A program made the position numbers and the translations under genes. From an uncultured Collinsella sp. (lineage in GTDB: Bacteria; Actinomycetota; Coriobacteriia; Coriobacteriales; Coriobacteriaceae), in contig URKU01000032.1 of NCBI GenBank assembly GCA_900548515.1, positions 1 through 19,550 of the forward strand: DNA of 19,550 nucleotides, written 5' to 3'. Below the pieces are notes generated by a model. That model was not told the origin of the DNA. It saw only the letters and a program-made list of their open reading frames with translations, and made no database searches. Position 1 is the stretch's first letter; each line of letters begins with the position of its first letter. Positions 1 to 8,670 of the stretch are shown piece after piece.

Positions 1-149
1 TCAAAGATATGGCACCGTGGGGACACATGTATGTCAATCCTGGTCTAACAGAGCCTTTTTAAATCCCCGTCCCAGAAAAATCATTATGCATAGAAAGTCA
101 TAATTATCATTTCGTAAACATTTCGATGAAATTAACGCCATGGCGCATA

Positions 150-171
150 CTTGCGGTTAAAATACCGCAAG
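150..171. other. 8-bp perfect inverted repeat in the carA upstream region
   Basis: The arms CTTGCGGT (150-157) and ACCGCAAG (164-171) are exact reverse complements around the 6-nt spacer TAAAAT. The spacer itself looks like a -10 hexamer, but I see no convincing -35 at the right distance, so I do not call a promoter. A second small palindrome, CGCCATGGCG, lies at 136-145. The repeat could be a protein operator or a leader hairpin upstream of the PyrR-type hairpin at 193-210. The rest of 1-149 is AT-rich, with a T5 run at 56-60 that may end an upstream transcript; I see no gene there. Confidence 0.35.
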
Positions 172-192
172 GCCTAACTACCAACCTTTAAG

Positions 193-210
193 CCGGTCCG
201 GAGAGACCGG
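193..210 (+). promoter_or_regulatory. PyrR-type RNA hairpin overlapping the carA translation start region
   Basis: CCGGTC (193-198) and GACCGG (205-210) form a perfect 6-bp stem closing the hexaloop CGGAGA (199-204). The published PyrR-binding loop is CNGNGA within a UCCNGNGAG-type consensus, and GGTCCGGAGAGACC fits it closely. The hairpin ends directly before GAAGGAG (211-217), the carA Shine-Dalgarno, and 11 nt before the ATG. Such a position suggests translational repression by uridine-nucleotide-bound PyrR rather than transcription attenuation, as proposed for some actinobacteria and lactobacilli. Motif and position are seen; the regulation is inferred, and no pyrR gene lies in the window. 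Confidence 0.7.
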
Positions 211-221
211 GAAGGAGAATT

Positions 222-1727
222 ATGGCGAACAACCATACTGCGGGTACTGCTGCCCGCACCTTCGCGCCCAGCGAGCTTTGCCAGCGCATGCTGGCCAAAA
301 CCAGCAAGGGCACCTGCGGTCCCTGCATCCTGTACCTTGAGGATGGGACCATTTTTTATGGCCGTGCATGCGGTGCCGAGGGTACCGCGACCGGCGAGGT
401 CTGCTTCAACACTTCTCTTGAGGGCTATTTTGAGGTCATGACCGACCCGAGCTATGCCGGCCAAATTGTAACCATGACCTATCCGCAGATCGGTAACTAC
501 GGCATCGACGAGACCGACGTCCAGTCGGCTTTCCCCGGCGATACCGCTCGCCCCGCGAACGCTCCCGCCATGCGCGGCATGATCGTCCGCGACATGTGCG
601 CCACGCCTTCCAACTGGCGCTCGGCCGTTAGCGTGCCGGAGTACCTGCGTGCCCACGGCATCGTCGCCATCGAGGGCGTCGACACCCGTGCTCTTGTGTG
701 CCATCTGCGCGACAACGGCTCCAAGATGGGCATTATCTCGACGGAAATCTATGACGTCGTCGAGCTTGCCGAACGTCTGGCCGCGGCACCGACGCTGGTG
801 GGCGAGAATCTGGTCAAGACCGTGAGTTGCCCCGCGCCTCACGAGTTTGCAGCTGCCGACCTGCCCGCTACGCATGACTTTGCGCTTGCCCATGCCGCTC
901 CTGCCCGTCACAACGTGGTCGCGTACGACTGCGGCGTGAAGCGCGGCATTCTGGAGGGCCTCGTCCGCGCCGGCTGCGACCTTACCGTCGTGCCGTGGGA
1001 TACGCCCGCGAGTGAGGTACTCGACATGAATCCCGACGGCGTCTTTTTATCCAACGGCCCCGGCGACCCCGATGCCGTGGTGGAGACCTACGAGCAGGTG
1101 CAGCAGCTGATCGGCAAGGTGCCGGTCTTTGGCATTTGCCTTGGTCACCAGATGATCAGCTTGGCGTGCGGCGCCCAAATGGAAAAGCTTAAATTCGGTC
1201 ACCGTGGCGGTAACCAGCCGGTTATGAACCTGGTGAGCCGTCGCGTGGAGATCACCGCGCAAAACCACGGCTTTGGCCTGCTGTTCCCCAGTCTGGGCAA
1301 ACTGATCCCGGAGCTTTCCGGCGGCGAGACCGAGCATGCGGCCGACGGCGACCTGCGCGCCTGGGTGCGTCGCGGCATCGCGCCGGTCGTGATGAACGAG
1401 TGCTTCGGCCGCATTCGTCTGACGCACGTGAACCTCAACGACGGCACCGCCGAGGGCATCCAGCTGCTCGACGCCCCGTGCTTCTCGGTCCAGTACCACC
1501 CCGAGGCCTCGCCCGGCCCCACCGATGCCCACTATCTCTTTACCGCCTTTACGCGACTCATGGACGGCGAGGAGAACTATCTGGACATCGACACCGCGAA
1601 GGACCGCCTGCAGGGCTGGAACTTTGCTGACGATGGTTCCGCCGTTCTACCGAACGGCGGACCGGTCGACGCTGCGGCTGCATCTGGCACATCATCTTGC
1701 CGGTCTGCTTCGGACGCGCGGGCATAA
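222..1727 (+). CDS. carA: Carbamoyl-phosphate synthase small (glutaminase) subunit
   Basis: CarA hydrolyses glutamine and passes ammonia to CarB for carbamoyl phosphate, which feeds both pyrimidine and arginine synthesis in the cytoplasm. The N-terminal CPSase small-chain domain is clear from about residue 36 (LEDGTIFYGRACG, TGEVCFNTSLEGYFEV). The class I glutamine amidotransferase domain follows, with nucleophile C306 in GICLGHQ and H426/E428 in YHPEASPGP. The ATG at 222 follows GAAGGAG at good spacing. At 501 residues it is longer than the usual 360-390. There is an extra N-terminal stretch of about 35 residues, about 36 inserted residues between QNHGF (347-351) and THVNLNDGT (from 401), and a C-terminal tail of about 50. 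The last 25 or so residues are low-complexity Ala/Ser/Gly, and an alternative frame is open over the same stretch, so a small frameshift near the end is possible. It is followed 98 bp later by carB. Confidence 0.96.
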   Translation: MANNHTAGTAARTFAPSELCQRMLAKTSKGTCGPCILYLEDGTIFYGRACGAEGTATGEVCFNTSLEGYFEVMTDPSYAGQIVTMTYPQIGNYGIDETDVQSAFPGDTARPANAPAMRGMIVRDMCATPSNWRSAVSVPEYLRAHGIVAIEGVDTRALVCHLRDNGSKMGIISTEIYDVVELAERLAAAPTLVGENLVKTVSCPAPHEFAAADLPATHDFALAHAAPARHNVVAYDCGVKRGILEGLVRAGCDLTVVPWDTPASEVLDMNPDGVFLSNGPGDPDAVVETYEQVQQLIGKVPVFGICLGHQMISLACGAQMEKLKFGHRGGNQPVMNLVSRRVEITAQNHGFGLLFPSLGKLIPELSGGETEHAADGDLRAWVRRGIAPVVMNECFGRIRLTHVNLNDGTAEGIQLLDAPCFSVQYHPEASPGPTDAHYLFTAFTRLMDGEENYLDIDTAKDRLQGWNFADDGSAVLPNGGPVDAAAASGTSSCRSASDARA

Positions 1728-1777
1728 GCCCAGCGCGCCCTCGCATCACGGCAACCTGATGCACCAGCTGCACCCTC

Positions 1778-1805
1778 GCTGACTTTTTCAAAACATTGAG
1801 TCAGC
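1778..1805 (+). other. Small hairpin in the carA-carB gap
   Basis: GCTGACT (1778-1784) and AGTCAGC (1799-1805) form a 7-bp perfect stem with a 14-nt loop. No T-tract follows, so it is a poor terminator; it may be a processing or stability hairpin. The carB ribosome binding site AGGAGG (1812-1817) follows immediately. carA and carB are probably co-transcribed through it. Confidence 0.3.
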
Positions 1806-1825
1806 CTCTCTAGGAGGTTTTAAAC

Positions 1826-5140
<3,315 letters not shown>

Positions 5141-5151
5141 TTGACCTGGCC

Positions 5152-5239
5152 GGCCGGGGCGGAGGGGGGCCGAGTTCCCCCTTCGCTCCGGCTGCAAGCA
5201 GAGTCGCTCAGTGGGAAACTCGGCTCCCCCGCCCCGGCC
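5152..5239. repeat. Long GC-rich imperfect inverted repeat directly after carB
   Basis: The left arm (about 5152-5180) starts GGCCGGGGCGG and contains CCGAGTT-CCC. The right arm (about 5213-5239) reads GGGAAACTCGGCTCC and ends CCGCCCCGGCC. The arms are complementary over roughly 25 positions, with a short mismatch/gap around the G6 run at 5164-5169, and enclose a loop of about 33 nt. The element starts 12 bp after the carB stop. It may terminate carB, but no T-run follows. It may instead be a REP-like or recombination-associated element, since it sits at the junction between conserved carB and the decayed fragment at 5290-5516. Confidence 0.7.
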
Positions 5240-5516
5240 TGCGGTGACTTGGTTGTGCCGTGTGCTGCAGAAGGGGCTTTGTGCGTCCGGTGGCAATCAG
5301 GGTTCCGGCAACGGTGGGCAGACATCCGGCGGTTCGAACGATGGCGCCCAGGCGGGAAAGCCCGCTGGTGACAAGGCTCAGGGTGGCAAGTCCGCTAACT
5401 CACTTGCGAGCACCGGTGATCAAACGGTGGCGACCGTCGCCGCGATCGGCGGCCTGGGTGCCGCGATCGCCGCAATCGGAGTCTTCCTTGCTCGTTTCCG
5501 CCGCAAGGAAGACTAG
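5211..5516 (+). pseudogene. Orphan C-terminal cell-wall sorting signal: remnant of a lost sortase-anchored surface protein
   Basis: The frame open from about 5145 to the TAG at 5514-5516 has no ATG, no secretion signal and no ribosome binding site at its only early start (GTG 5211). From about 5290 on it encodes a Gly/Asn/Gln-rich linker, the sortase-type motif LASTGD, a hydrophobic segment (VATVAAIGGLGAAIAAIGVF) and a basic tail RFRRKED. This tail closely matches the C-terminus of the GH31 protein encoded at 8671-15081; both share the linker words QGSGNG and QAGKPAGDKAQG, then TGDQT-ATVAA-GGLGA-IAAIG. Residues before about position 27 show no similarity. I read it as the surviving end of a former LPXTG-type surface protein, truncated by deletion or recombination near the preceding inverted repeat. 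A functional short gene is unlikely because nothing would direct export. Confidence 0.8.
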
Positions 5517-5549
5517 CGCGAGCGATTGACAATCGCACACGTTTCCCAA

Positions 5550-5577
5550 GAGGGCCGCGGTAACCGTCGCGGCCCTC
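5550..5577 (+). terminator. Probable terminator after the sorting-signal remnant
   Basis: GAGGGCCGCG (5550-5559) and CGCGGCCCTC (5568-5577) form a perfect 10-bp GC-rich stem with the 8-nt loop GTAACCGT. Only a weak T-rich tail (ACTTTACC) follows. It stands 34 bp after the stop of the remnant frame, as expected if it once ended the surface-protein gene. Confidence 0.6.
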
Positions 5578-5683
5578 ACTTTACCGGAGCGGTCTGAGGA
5601 CTCGCGTCTTTCGCTTCGGACTGCTGCGCAGGGTCAATCAGGCGGAGATCTCACCCGTGTCGGGTTTGCGATAGCTTGGCGAA

Positions 5684-5689
5684 TATAAT
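5684..5689 (+). promoter_or_regulatory. -10 hexamer TATAAT upstream of the DUF4143 ATPase
   Basis: A perfect TATAAT sits about 95 bp before the ATPase start codon in a locally AT-rich patch. No good -35 is visible at 16-18 bp. Transcription from here would start near 5696 and run through the inverted repeat at 5712-5751. The rest of 5578-5683 holds only a weak G-U-rich hairpin around 5590-5630 and a small ACCCG/CGGGT hairpin at 5653-5665. Confidence 0.5.
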
Positions 5690-5711
5690 TACGCGAAATC
5701 TAGGATTTCTC

Positions 5712-5751
5712 AAAAACGCGAAGTAGATGATATATTGTACTTCGCGTTTTT
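5712..5751. repeat. Perfect 14-bp inverted repeat in the ATPase leader (operator or attenuator)
   Basis: AAAAACGCGAAGTA (5712-5725) and TACTTCGCGTTTTT (5738-5751) are exact reverse complements around a 12-nt AT-rich spacer. Related half-sites CGCGAA (about 5692) and GCGAAGTGG (about 5769) flank it. The structure lies between the TATAAT at 5684 and the start codon at 5784. As RNA it is a stem ending in U5, like an intrinsic terminator or attenuator. As DNA the repeated CGCGAAGT word resembles a dimeric repressor operator. Confidence 0.75.
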
Positions 5752-5783
5752 CAGTTAATCTTAATTTTGCGAAGTGGATTGCC

Positions 5784-6995
5784 ATGAGACTTATTAATCG
5801 ACCGTTCTATATGGATAAGCTCTCCAAGGTGGCGGGTTCGCCAGACATCAAGGTGATTACCGGAATCAGGCGATGCGGAAAATCGAAATTGCTTGAGGCG
5901 TTTGCCAGCCAACTTCGTTCAAACGACCCCTCGGCCAACGTCATACACGTCAACTTCAATCTACTTGAGTTCGAGCCGTTGGCGGAATACCATGCGCTGC
6001 ATACATATGTGGAAAAGCATTATATCGAGGGTTGCCGGAATATCGTCATGATCGACGAGGTCCAGATGTGTGAAGGGTTCGAGCGGGCTATCAACAGTCT
6101 TCATGCGTCAGAGAAATATGACATTTACATCACGGGGTCGAATGCCTTTCTTCTCTCAAGCGACCTCTCGACGTTGTTCACGGGAAGAACGGTGGAGATC
6201 GAGGTCTTTCCGTTTTCACTTGCGGAGTTCTCGGCGTATCAAGAGATCACTTCTCCAGCCGGGGCCCTTGCTCGCTATGTCCGCGAGGGAGGAATGCCGG
6301 GTTCCTATATCTACCAGGACGAAAGGATGCGTTTCTCATACATCTCGGATGTGCTTGAAACTCTTATCCTGCGCGACATCAGACAAAAATATCGTATACG
6401 CAATGCGGAGCAGCTTAAACGTTCCTGCGAGTTCCTGATGGATAACGTCGGAAACATCTCTTCTCTCAAGGGGATGGCGGCTGAGCTGTCACGAGCGAAC
6501 CTTAAGATAAGCGACAAGACGCTGGCTGTGTATATCGACTACCTGTGTGATGCGTTTGCGTTCTACCGGTTTCGTCGCTTTGACGTCTCAGGAAAGAAAT
6601 GCCTGTCGACGGGAGATAAATACTACCTGGCCGACCACTCGTTTCGCTACGCCGCGCTTGGTACGAAAAAGCTCGATTTTGGCCATGTTTACGAGAATAT
6701 GGTGGCAATCGAGCTTATGCGCCGCGGATGGGAAGTCTACGTGGGCGTTCTCTACCAAAAGGAAGTAGACTTTGTCGCCATCAGGCGTGACCGCCGTGTC
6801 TATATCCAGGTGAGTGACGACATTTCCCAAGAAGCGACGCTTGAGCGTGAGCTTGATCCGCTGCGACGGATTCGAGACGCCTATCCCAAGTGCGTCATCG
6901 CCCGAACAGGGCACGAAACGACTGATTGGGATGGCATCAAGGTCGTCGACCTGGCACGATGGCTTATGGGTGAATCAGGCGAGCTGGCCGTCTAG
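5784..6995 (+). CDS. AAA-family ATPase with DUF4143 C-terminal domain
   Basis: This is a 403-residue member of the common AAA_14/DUF4143 family. The N-terminal P-loop ATPase has Walker A GIRRCGKS (residues 27-34; K33) and Walker B IVMIDE (D91/E92). ITGSN (sensor-like) and FTGRTVEIEVFPFSLAEF are typical of the family. The C-terminal DUF4143 part (YENMVAIELMRRGWEV, then KEVDFVAIR and YIQVS) has the EVD...Q-V pattern reminiscent of PD-(D/E)XK nuclease folds. I start at the ATG at 5784 because the family begins just before the RPFYMDKL-type region. An in-frame ATG at 5727 lies inside the 14-bp inverted repeat and would add 19 unconserved residues. The family's biological role is not established; it is often multicopy in gut bacteria. 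Base composition is less GC-rich than carB, and neighbours are a TA pair and hairpin elements, suggesting acquisition. Confidence 0.88.
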   Translation: MRLINRPFYMDKLSKVAGSPDIKVITGIRRCGKSKLLEAFASQLRSNDPSANVIHVNFNLLEFEPLAEYHALHTYVEKHYIEGCRNIVMIDEVQMCEGFERAINSLHASEKYDIYITGSNAFLLSSDLSTLFTGRTVEIEVFPFSLAEFSAYQEITSPAGALARYVREGGMPGSYIYQDERMRFSYISDVLETLILRDIRQKYRIRNAEQLKRSCEFLMDNVGNISSLKGMAAELSRANLKISDKTLAVYIDYLCDAFAFYRFRRFDVSGKKCLSTGDKYYLADHSFRYAALGTKKLDFGHVYENMVAIELMRRGWEVYVGVLYQKEVDFVAIRRDRRVYIQVSDDISQEATLERELDPLRRIRDAYPKCVIARTGHETTDWDGIKVVDLARWLMGESGELAV

Positions 6996-7021
6996 CACGC
7001 GATGACGCGGGCTGGAACGAA

Positions 7022-7087
7022 CGAGCGAGGATTCCGTCCCGCGAGGAGGCCAATACGGCCCTCTTCGAGGGACGGAATCCTCGCTCG
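7022..7087. repeat. 66-nt hairpin element with perfect 19-bp arms
   Basis: The arms are 7022-7040 (starting CGAGCGAGGATTCC) and 7069-7087 (ending GGAATCCTCGCTCG), exact reverse complements over 19 bp. The 28-nt centre itself pairs partly (GGCC 7048-7051 with GGCC 7057-7060), giving one nearly continuous hairpin. It begins 27 bp after the ATPase stop. No T-tract follows, so it is not a standard intrinsic terminator; REP-like element or transcript-end hairpin are the main options. The remaining 7088-7182 stretch shows nothing recognisable. Confidence 0.75.
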
Positions 7088-7182
7088 ATCTCTTGGCGGG
7101 ACATTTTGCTCGGTCGATGATCAACGGTTGGTGGAAAGCGATGCCTCGTCCGTGCCACTATTCCGTGATTGCTGGTATTTTC

Positions 7183-7202
7183 TGCATGCTAAAATGAATG
7201 CA
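7183..7202 (+). promoter_or_regulatory. Candidate promoter/operator of the toxin-antitoxin operon
   Basis: TGCAT (7183-7187) and ATGCA (7198-7202) form an inverted repeat over a TAAAAT -10-like hexamer (7190-7195). A TTGCTG at 7169-7174 could serve as -35 but with a short 15-bp spacer. Overlap of palindrome and -10 fits the autorepression usual for Phd/YefM-type antitoxins. The antitoxin ATG is 27 bp downstream, preceded by GGAGG (7219-7223). Confidence 0.45.
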
Positions 7203-7229
7203 TAAAAGACTTTATATTTGGAGGTCTCG

Positions 7230-7550
7230 ATGCCTGCTTTAAAGATGCTCGACAATCTTGTTCCCATCAGCGATTTCAGTCACGGTAAGGGTCCCGCTGC
7301 GTTTTCGAGAGTGAGCAACGACAACCCGGTTGTAGTTTTGAAACACAACAAGCCGGCGTTCGTTATCGTGACGCCCGATGAATACCGAGAGGCTAAGCAG
7401 GCGGAGGAGGACCTCGCCTTGTTGACGTTGGCCCTTAAGAGGACGGCTGCGACAAGCGATGATGAACTCGTTTCCCTATCTGATGTTATGGCAGAGTTGG
7501 GTGTGGGCCAGGACGAACTCGATCAGATGGATGAGGTCGAGTTTGAATGA
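7230..7550 (+). CDS. Type II antitoxin, Phd/YefM-like
   Basis: This 106-residue protein has the Phd/YefM N-terminal DNA-binding fold signature: a start like LVPISDFSHGKGPAAFSRV, then NPVVVLKHNKPAFVIVTPDEYREA, followed by an acidic C-terminal tail that should wrap the toxin (SDDELVSLSDVMAELG, DQMDEVEFE). It would neutralise the product of the next gene and repress its own promoter. I start at the ATG at 7230; an upstream in-frame TTG at 7218 lies inside the GGAGG ribosome binding site. The stop overlaps the toxin start by 4 bp (ATGA), showing translational coupling. Family assignment is confident; the exact subtype is not. Confidence 0.88.
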   Translation: MPALKMLDNLVPISDFSHGKGPAAFSRVSNDNPVVVLKHNKPAFVIVTPDEYREAKQAEEDLALLTLALKRTAATSDDELVSLSDVMAELGVGQDELDQMDEVEFE

Positions 7551-7897
7551 GCGGGTACGAAGTCGCTTTCTACCCGGATACTCTCAAGGATCTCAAGCGT
7601 CTCGATGGTTCCCAGCGAAAACACGTGTTTAAGGCTATAGAAAGAATCAGAACGAACCCATTGCCGCAGAACGAAGGCGGATTCGGCAAGCCTCTTGGAA
7701 ACAAGGCAGGCACGGATTTGACGGGCTTCATGAAAATCAAGCTCAGGGGAAGTGGCATTCGGATTGTGTACCGCCTCATTAAAATCAAAGGAAAAATGGC
7801 CATCGTAGTGGTAGGCGCTCGTGAAGACATGGAAGCGTACCGAACCGCCCAAAGGCGTGCGATTGATTTCGAGAAGTGGGCGGAAGAGGCTCTCTAA
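7547..7897 (+). CDS. Type II toxin, RelE/ParE superfamily
   Basis: A 116-residue basic protein of the RelE/ParE fold: YEVAFYPDTLKDLKRLD at the start (first strand and helix), KHVFKAIERIRTNPLP, then FMKIKLRGSGIRIVYRL and a C-terminal strand AIVVVGAREDMEAYRTA. RelE members cleave mRNA on the ribosome while ParE members poison gyrase; sequence alone does not decide which here. It overlaps the antitoxin by 4 bp and is followed 53 bp later by a strong terminator, giving a compact two-gene operon. Length is a little above the usual 85-110 because of a basic C-terminal helix (RRAIDFEKWAEEAL). Nothing suggests inactivation. Confidence 0.88.
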   Translation: MSGYEVAFYPDTLKDLKRLDGSQRKHVFKAIERIRTNPLPQNEGGFGKPLGNKAGTDLTGFMKIKLRGSGIRIVYRLIKIKGKMAIVVVGAREDMEAYRTAQRRAIDFEKWAEEAL

Positions 7898-7950
7898 CTT
7901 CATGGGCGAAAACAGGAATGCAGCGATGTGCTTCAGGTGTGCGAGTTTTG

Positions 7951-7989
7951 AAAGGCTCTGGTGATTCGGAGGTCCGCCAGAGCCTTTTT
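7951..7989 (+). terminator. Intrinsic terminator of the toxin-antitoxin operon
   Basis: AAAGGCTCTGG (7951-7961) pairs perfectly with CCAGAGCCTTT (7977-7987) around a 15-nt loop, and the T5 run 7985-7989 follows the GC part of the stem. This is a textbook Rho-independent terminator 53 bp after the toxin stop. Confidence 0.9.
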
Positions 7990-8009
7990 CTATCTGTGGA
8001 CATTCCTCT

Positions 8010-8213
8010 TGGACAGTTAGTTCAGATACGTATTTTTCAGAGGACGTGTGGAGGCCAATTTGGGCACAATTGAGCTATTTTTGATAGTCTGGACCGACAA
8101 GGCCGCGCGGGCAATAGCGAGAAAGACCTATTATTAGATCTAAAGCGACTTAAAACCAGTTTGTTAGCGCCAATTAGCACCGCCAAAATATACGTATCTG
8201 AACTAACTGTCCA
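8010..8213. mobile_element. 204-bp MITE-like element with perfect 24-bp terminal inverted repeats
   Basis: The left end 8010-8033 (starting TGGACAGTTAGTTCAG) and right end 8190-8213 (ending CTGAACTAACTGTCCA) are exact reverse complements over 24 bp. Pairing resumes after one mismatch for four more bases. The roughly 156-bp interior carries no ORF. This is the layout of a miniature inverted-repeat element or an internally deleted insertion sequence mobilised in trans. I see no clear target-site duplication (left flank TCCTCT, right flank CCACCC), so insertion is not proven. I cannot assign the parent IS family by eye. Confidence 0.65.
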
Positions 8214-8246
8214 CCACCCTCCAACAACCTCCTATTTCAAATCAAA

Positions 8247-8288
8247 TCAGCCACCGTGCGTCATGGATATTCCCGGTGGGTCGCGGGG
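8247..8288. repeat. Dispersed repeat, copy A (upstream of the GH31 gene)
   Basis: This stretch (TCAGCCACCGTGCGTCATGG, then ATATTCCCGGTGGGTCGCGGGG) aligns with 15148-15189 downstream of the GH31 gene over about 43 columns with about seven differences including two single-base gaps. In this copy CCACCG/CGGTGG can pair into a small hairpin; copy B cannot, so a conserved hairpin is not the reason for the similarity. Confidence 0.65.
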
Positions 8289-8342
8289 TGGCGGCTACGA
8301 CTTTCCCTCAGGATAATTCGCGAAGCCCGTTTTCCGAGGAAA

Positions 8343-8556
8343 GGTATTGGTTATGTAATACCAGTTAAACAGTAAAACTATGCTTAAGTGGTATCTGGCT
8401 GGAGAACCAATTGGTATGGTTGATTAGACCCACTTCGCCATCTACGTTCATTTTTATACCGCTGGGAGAATTCCAAACTTAATTTGCGCAACTGCTCACG
8501 TATGCTGGTTCAACCTTATAGGTGGCTATCTGGTTACTACCAGTTGACCCCTTGGT
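8343..8556 (+). promoter_or_regulatory. GH31 upstream region rich in TGGT/ACCA inverted boxes
   Basis: The 457-bp gap between the MITE-like element and the GH31 gene holds no ORF. It has several short palindromes built on one word: GGTATT/AATACC (8343-8362), ATACCAGTT/AAGTGGTAT (8358-8394), the perfect ACCAATTGGT (8406-8415) and CTGGT-tact-ACCAG (8530-8543). Boxes of this kind suit GntR- or LacI-like regulators, so carbohydrate-responsive control is plausible but inferred. No good -35/-10 pair is visible. Downstream are a near-tandem 9-mer (TGTACGGAA, TGTACCGAA; 8572-8589) and a C7 run (8592-8598). Confidence 0.4.
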
Positions 8557-8670
8557 AACGGGTGGGCCAATTGTACGGAATGTACCGAACACCCCCCCGT
8601 TTGATGCGTTCGCCCATGCTGCGGGGCGCGCGTCCGCGACACTTCCGCATGTCGGAGGGAAGGAGTCCAG

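Noticed and set aside
5211..5516. A real small surface-protein gene
   Set aside because: No signal peptide, no ribosome binding site and no ATG; only a sorting tail is recognisable, so I call it a remnant.
5727..5783. Earlier ATG start for the DUF4143 ATPase
   Set aside because: It lies inside the perfect inverted repeat, has no ribosome binding site and adds 19 residues outside the usual family start.
7002..7205. 67-codon frame spanning the 19-bp-arm hairpin
   Set aside because: The frame is made largely of the inverted repeat itself; no ribosome binding site and no family similarity.
7218..7229. TTG start of the antitoxin
   Set aside because: The TTG overlaps the GGAGG ribosome binding site that serves the ATG at 7230.
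5641..8213. A new anti-phage defence system formed by the ATPase plus TA pair
   Set aside because: The ATPase and the TA pair have separate promoters, a strong hairpin between them, and a self-contained TA operon; nothing in the sequence ties them into one system.
7990..8670. CRISPR array or tRNA in the long intergenic region
   Set aside because: No regularly spaced identical repeats and no cloverleaf or T-loop GGTTCGAATCC-like word; only the inverted-repeat element and TGGT boxes.
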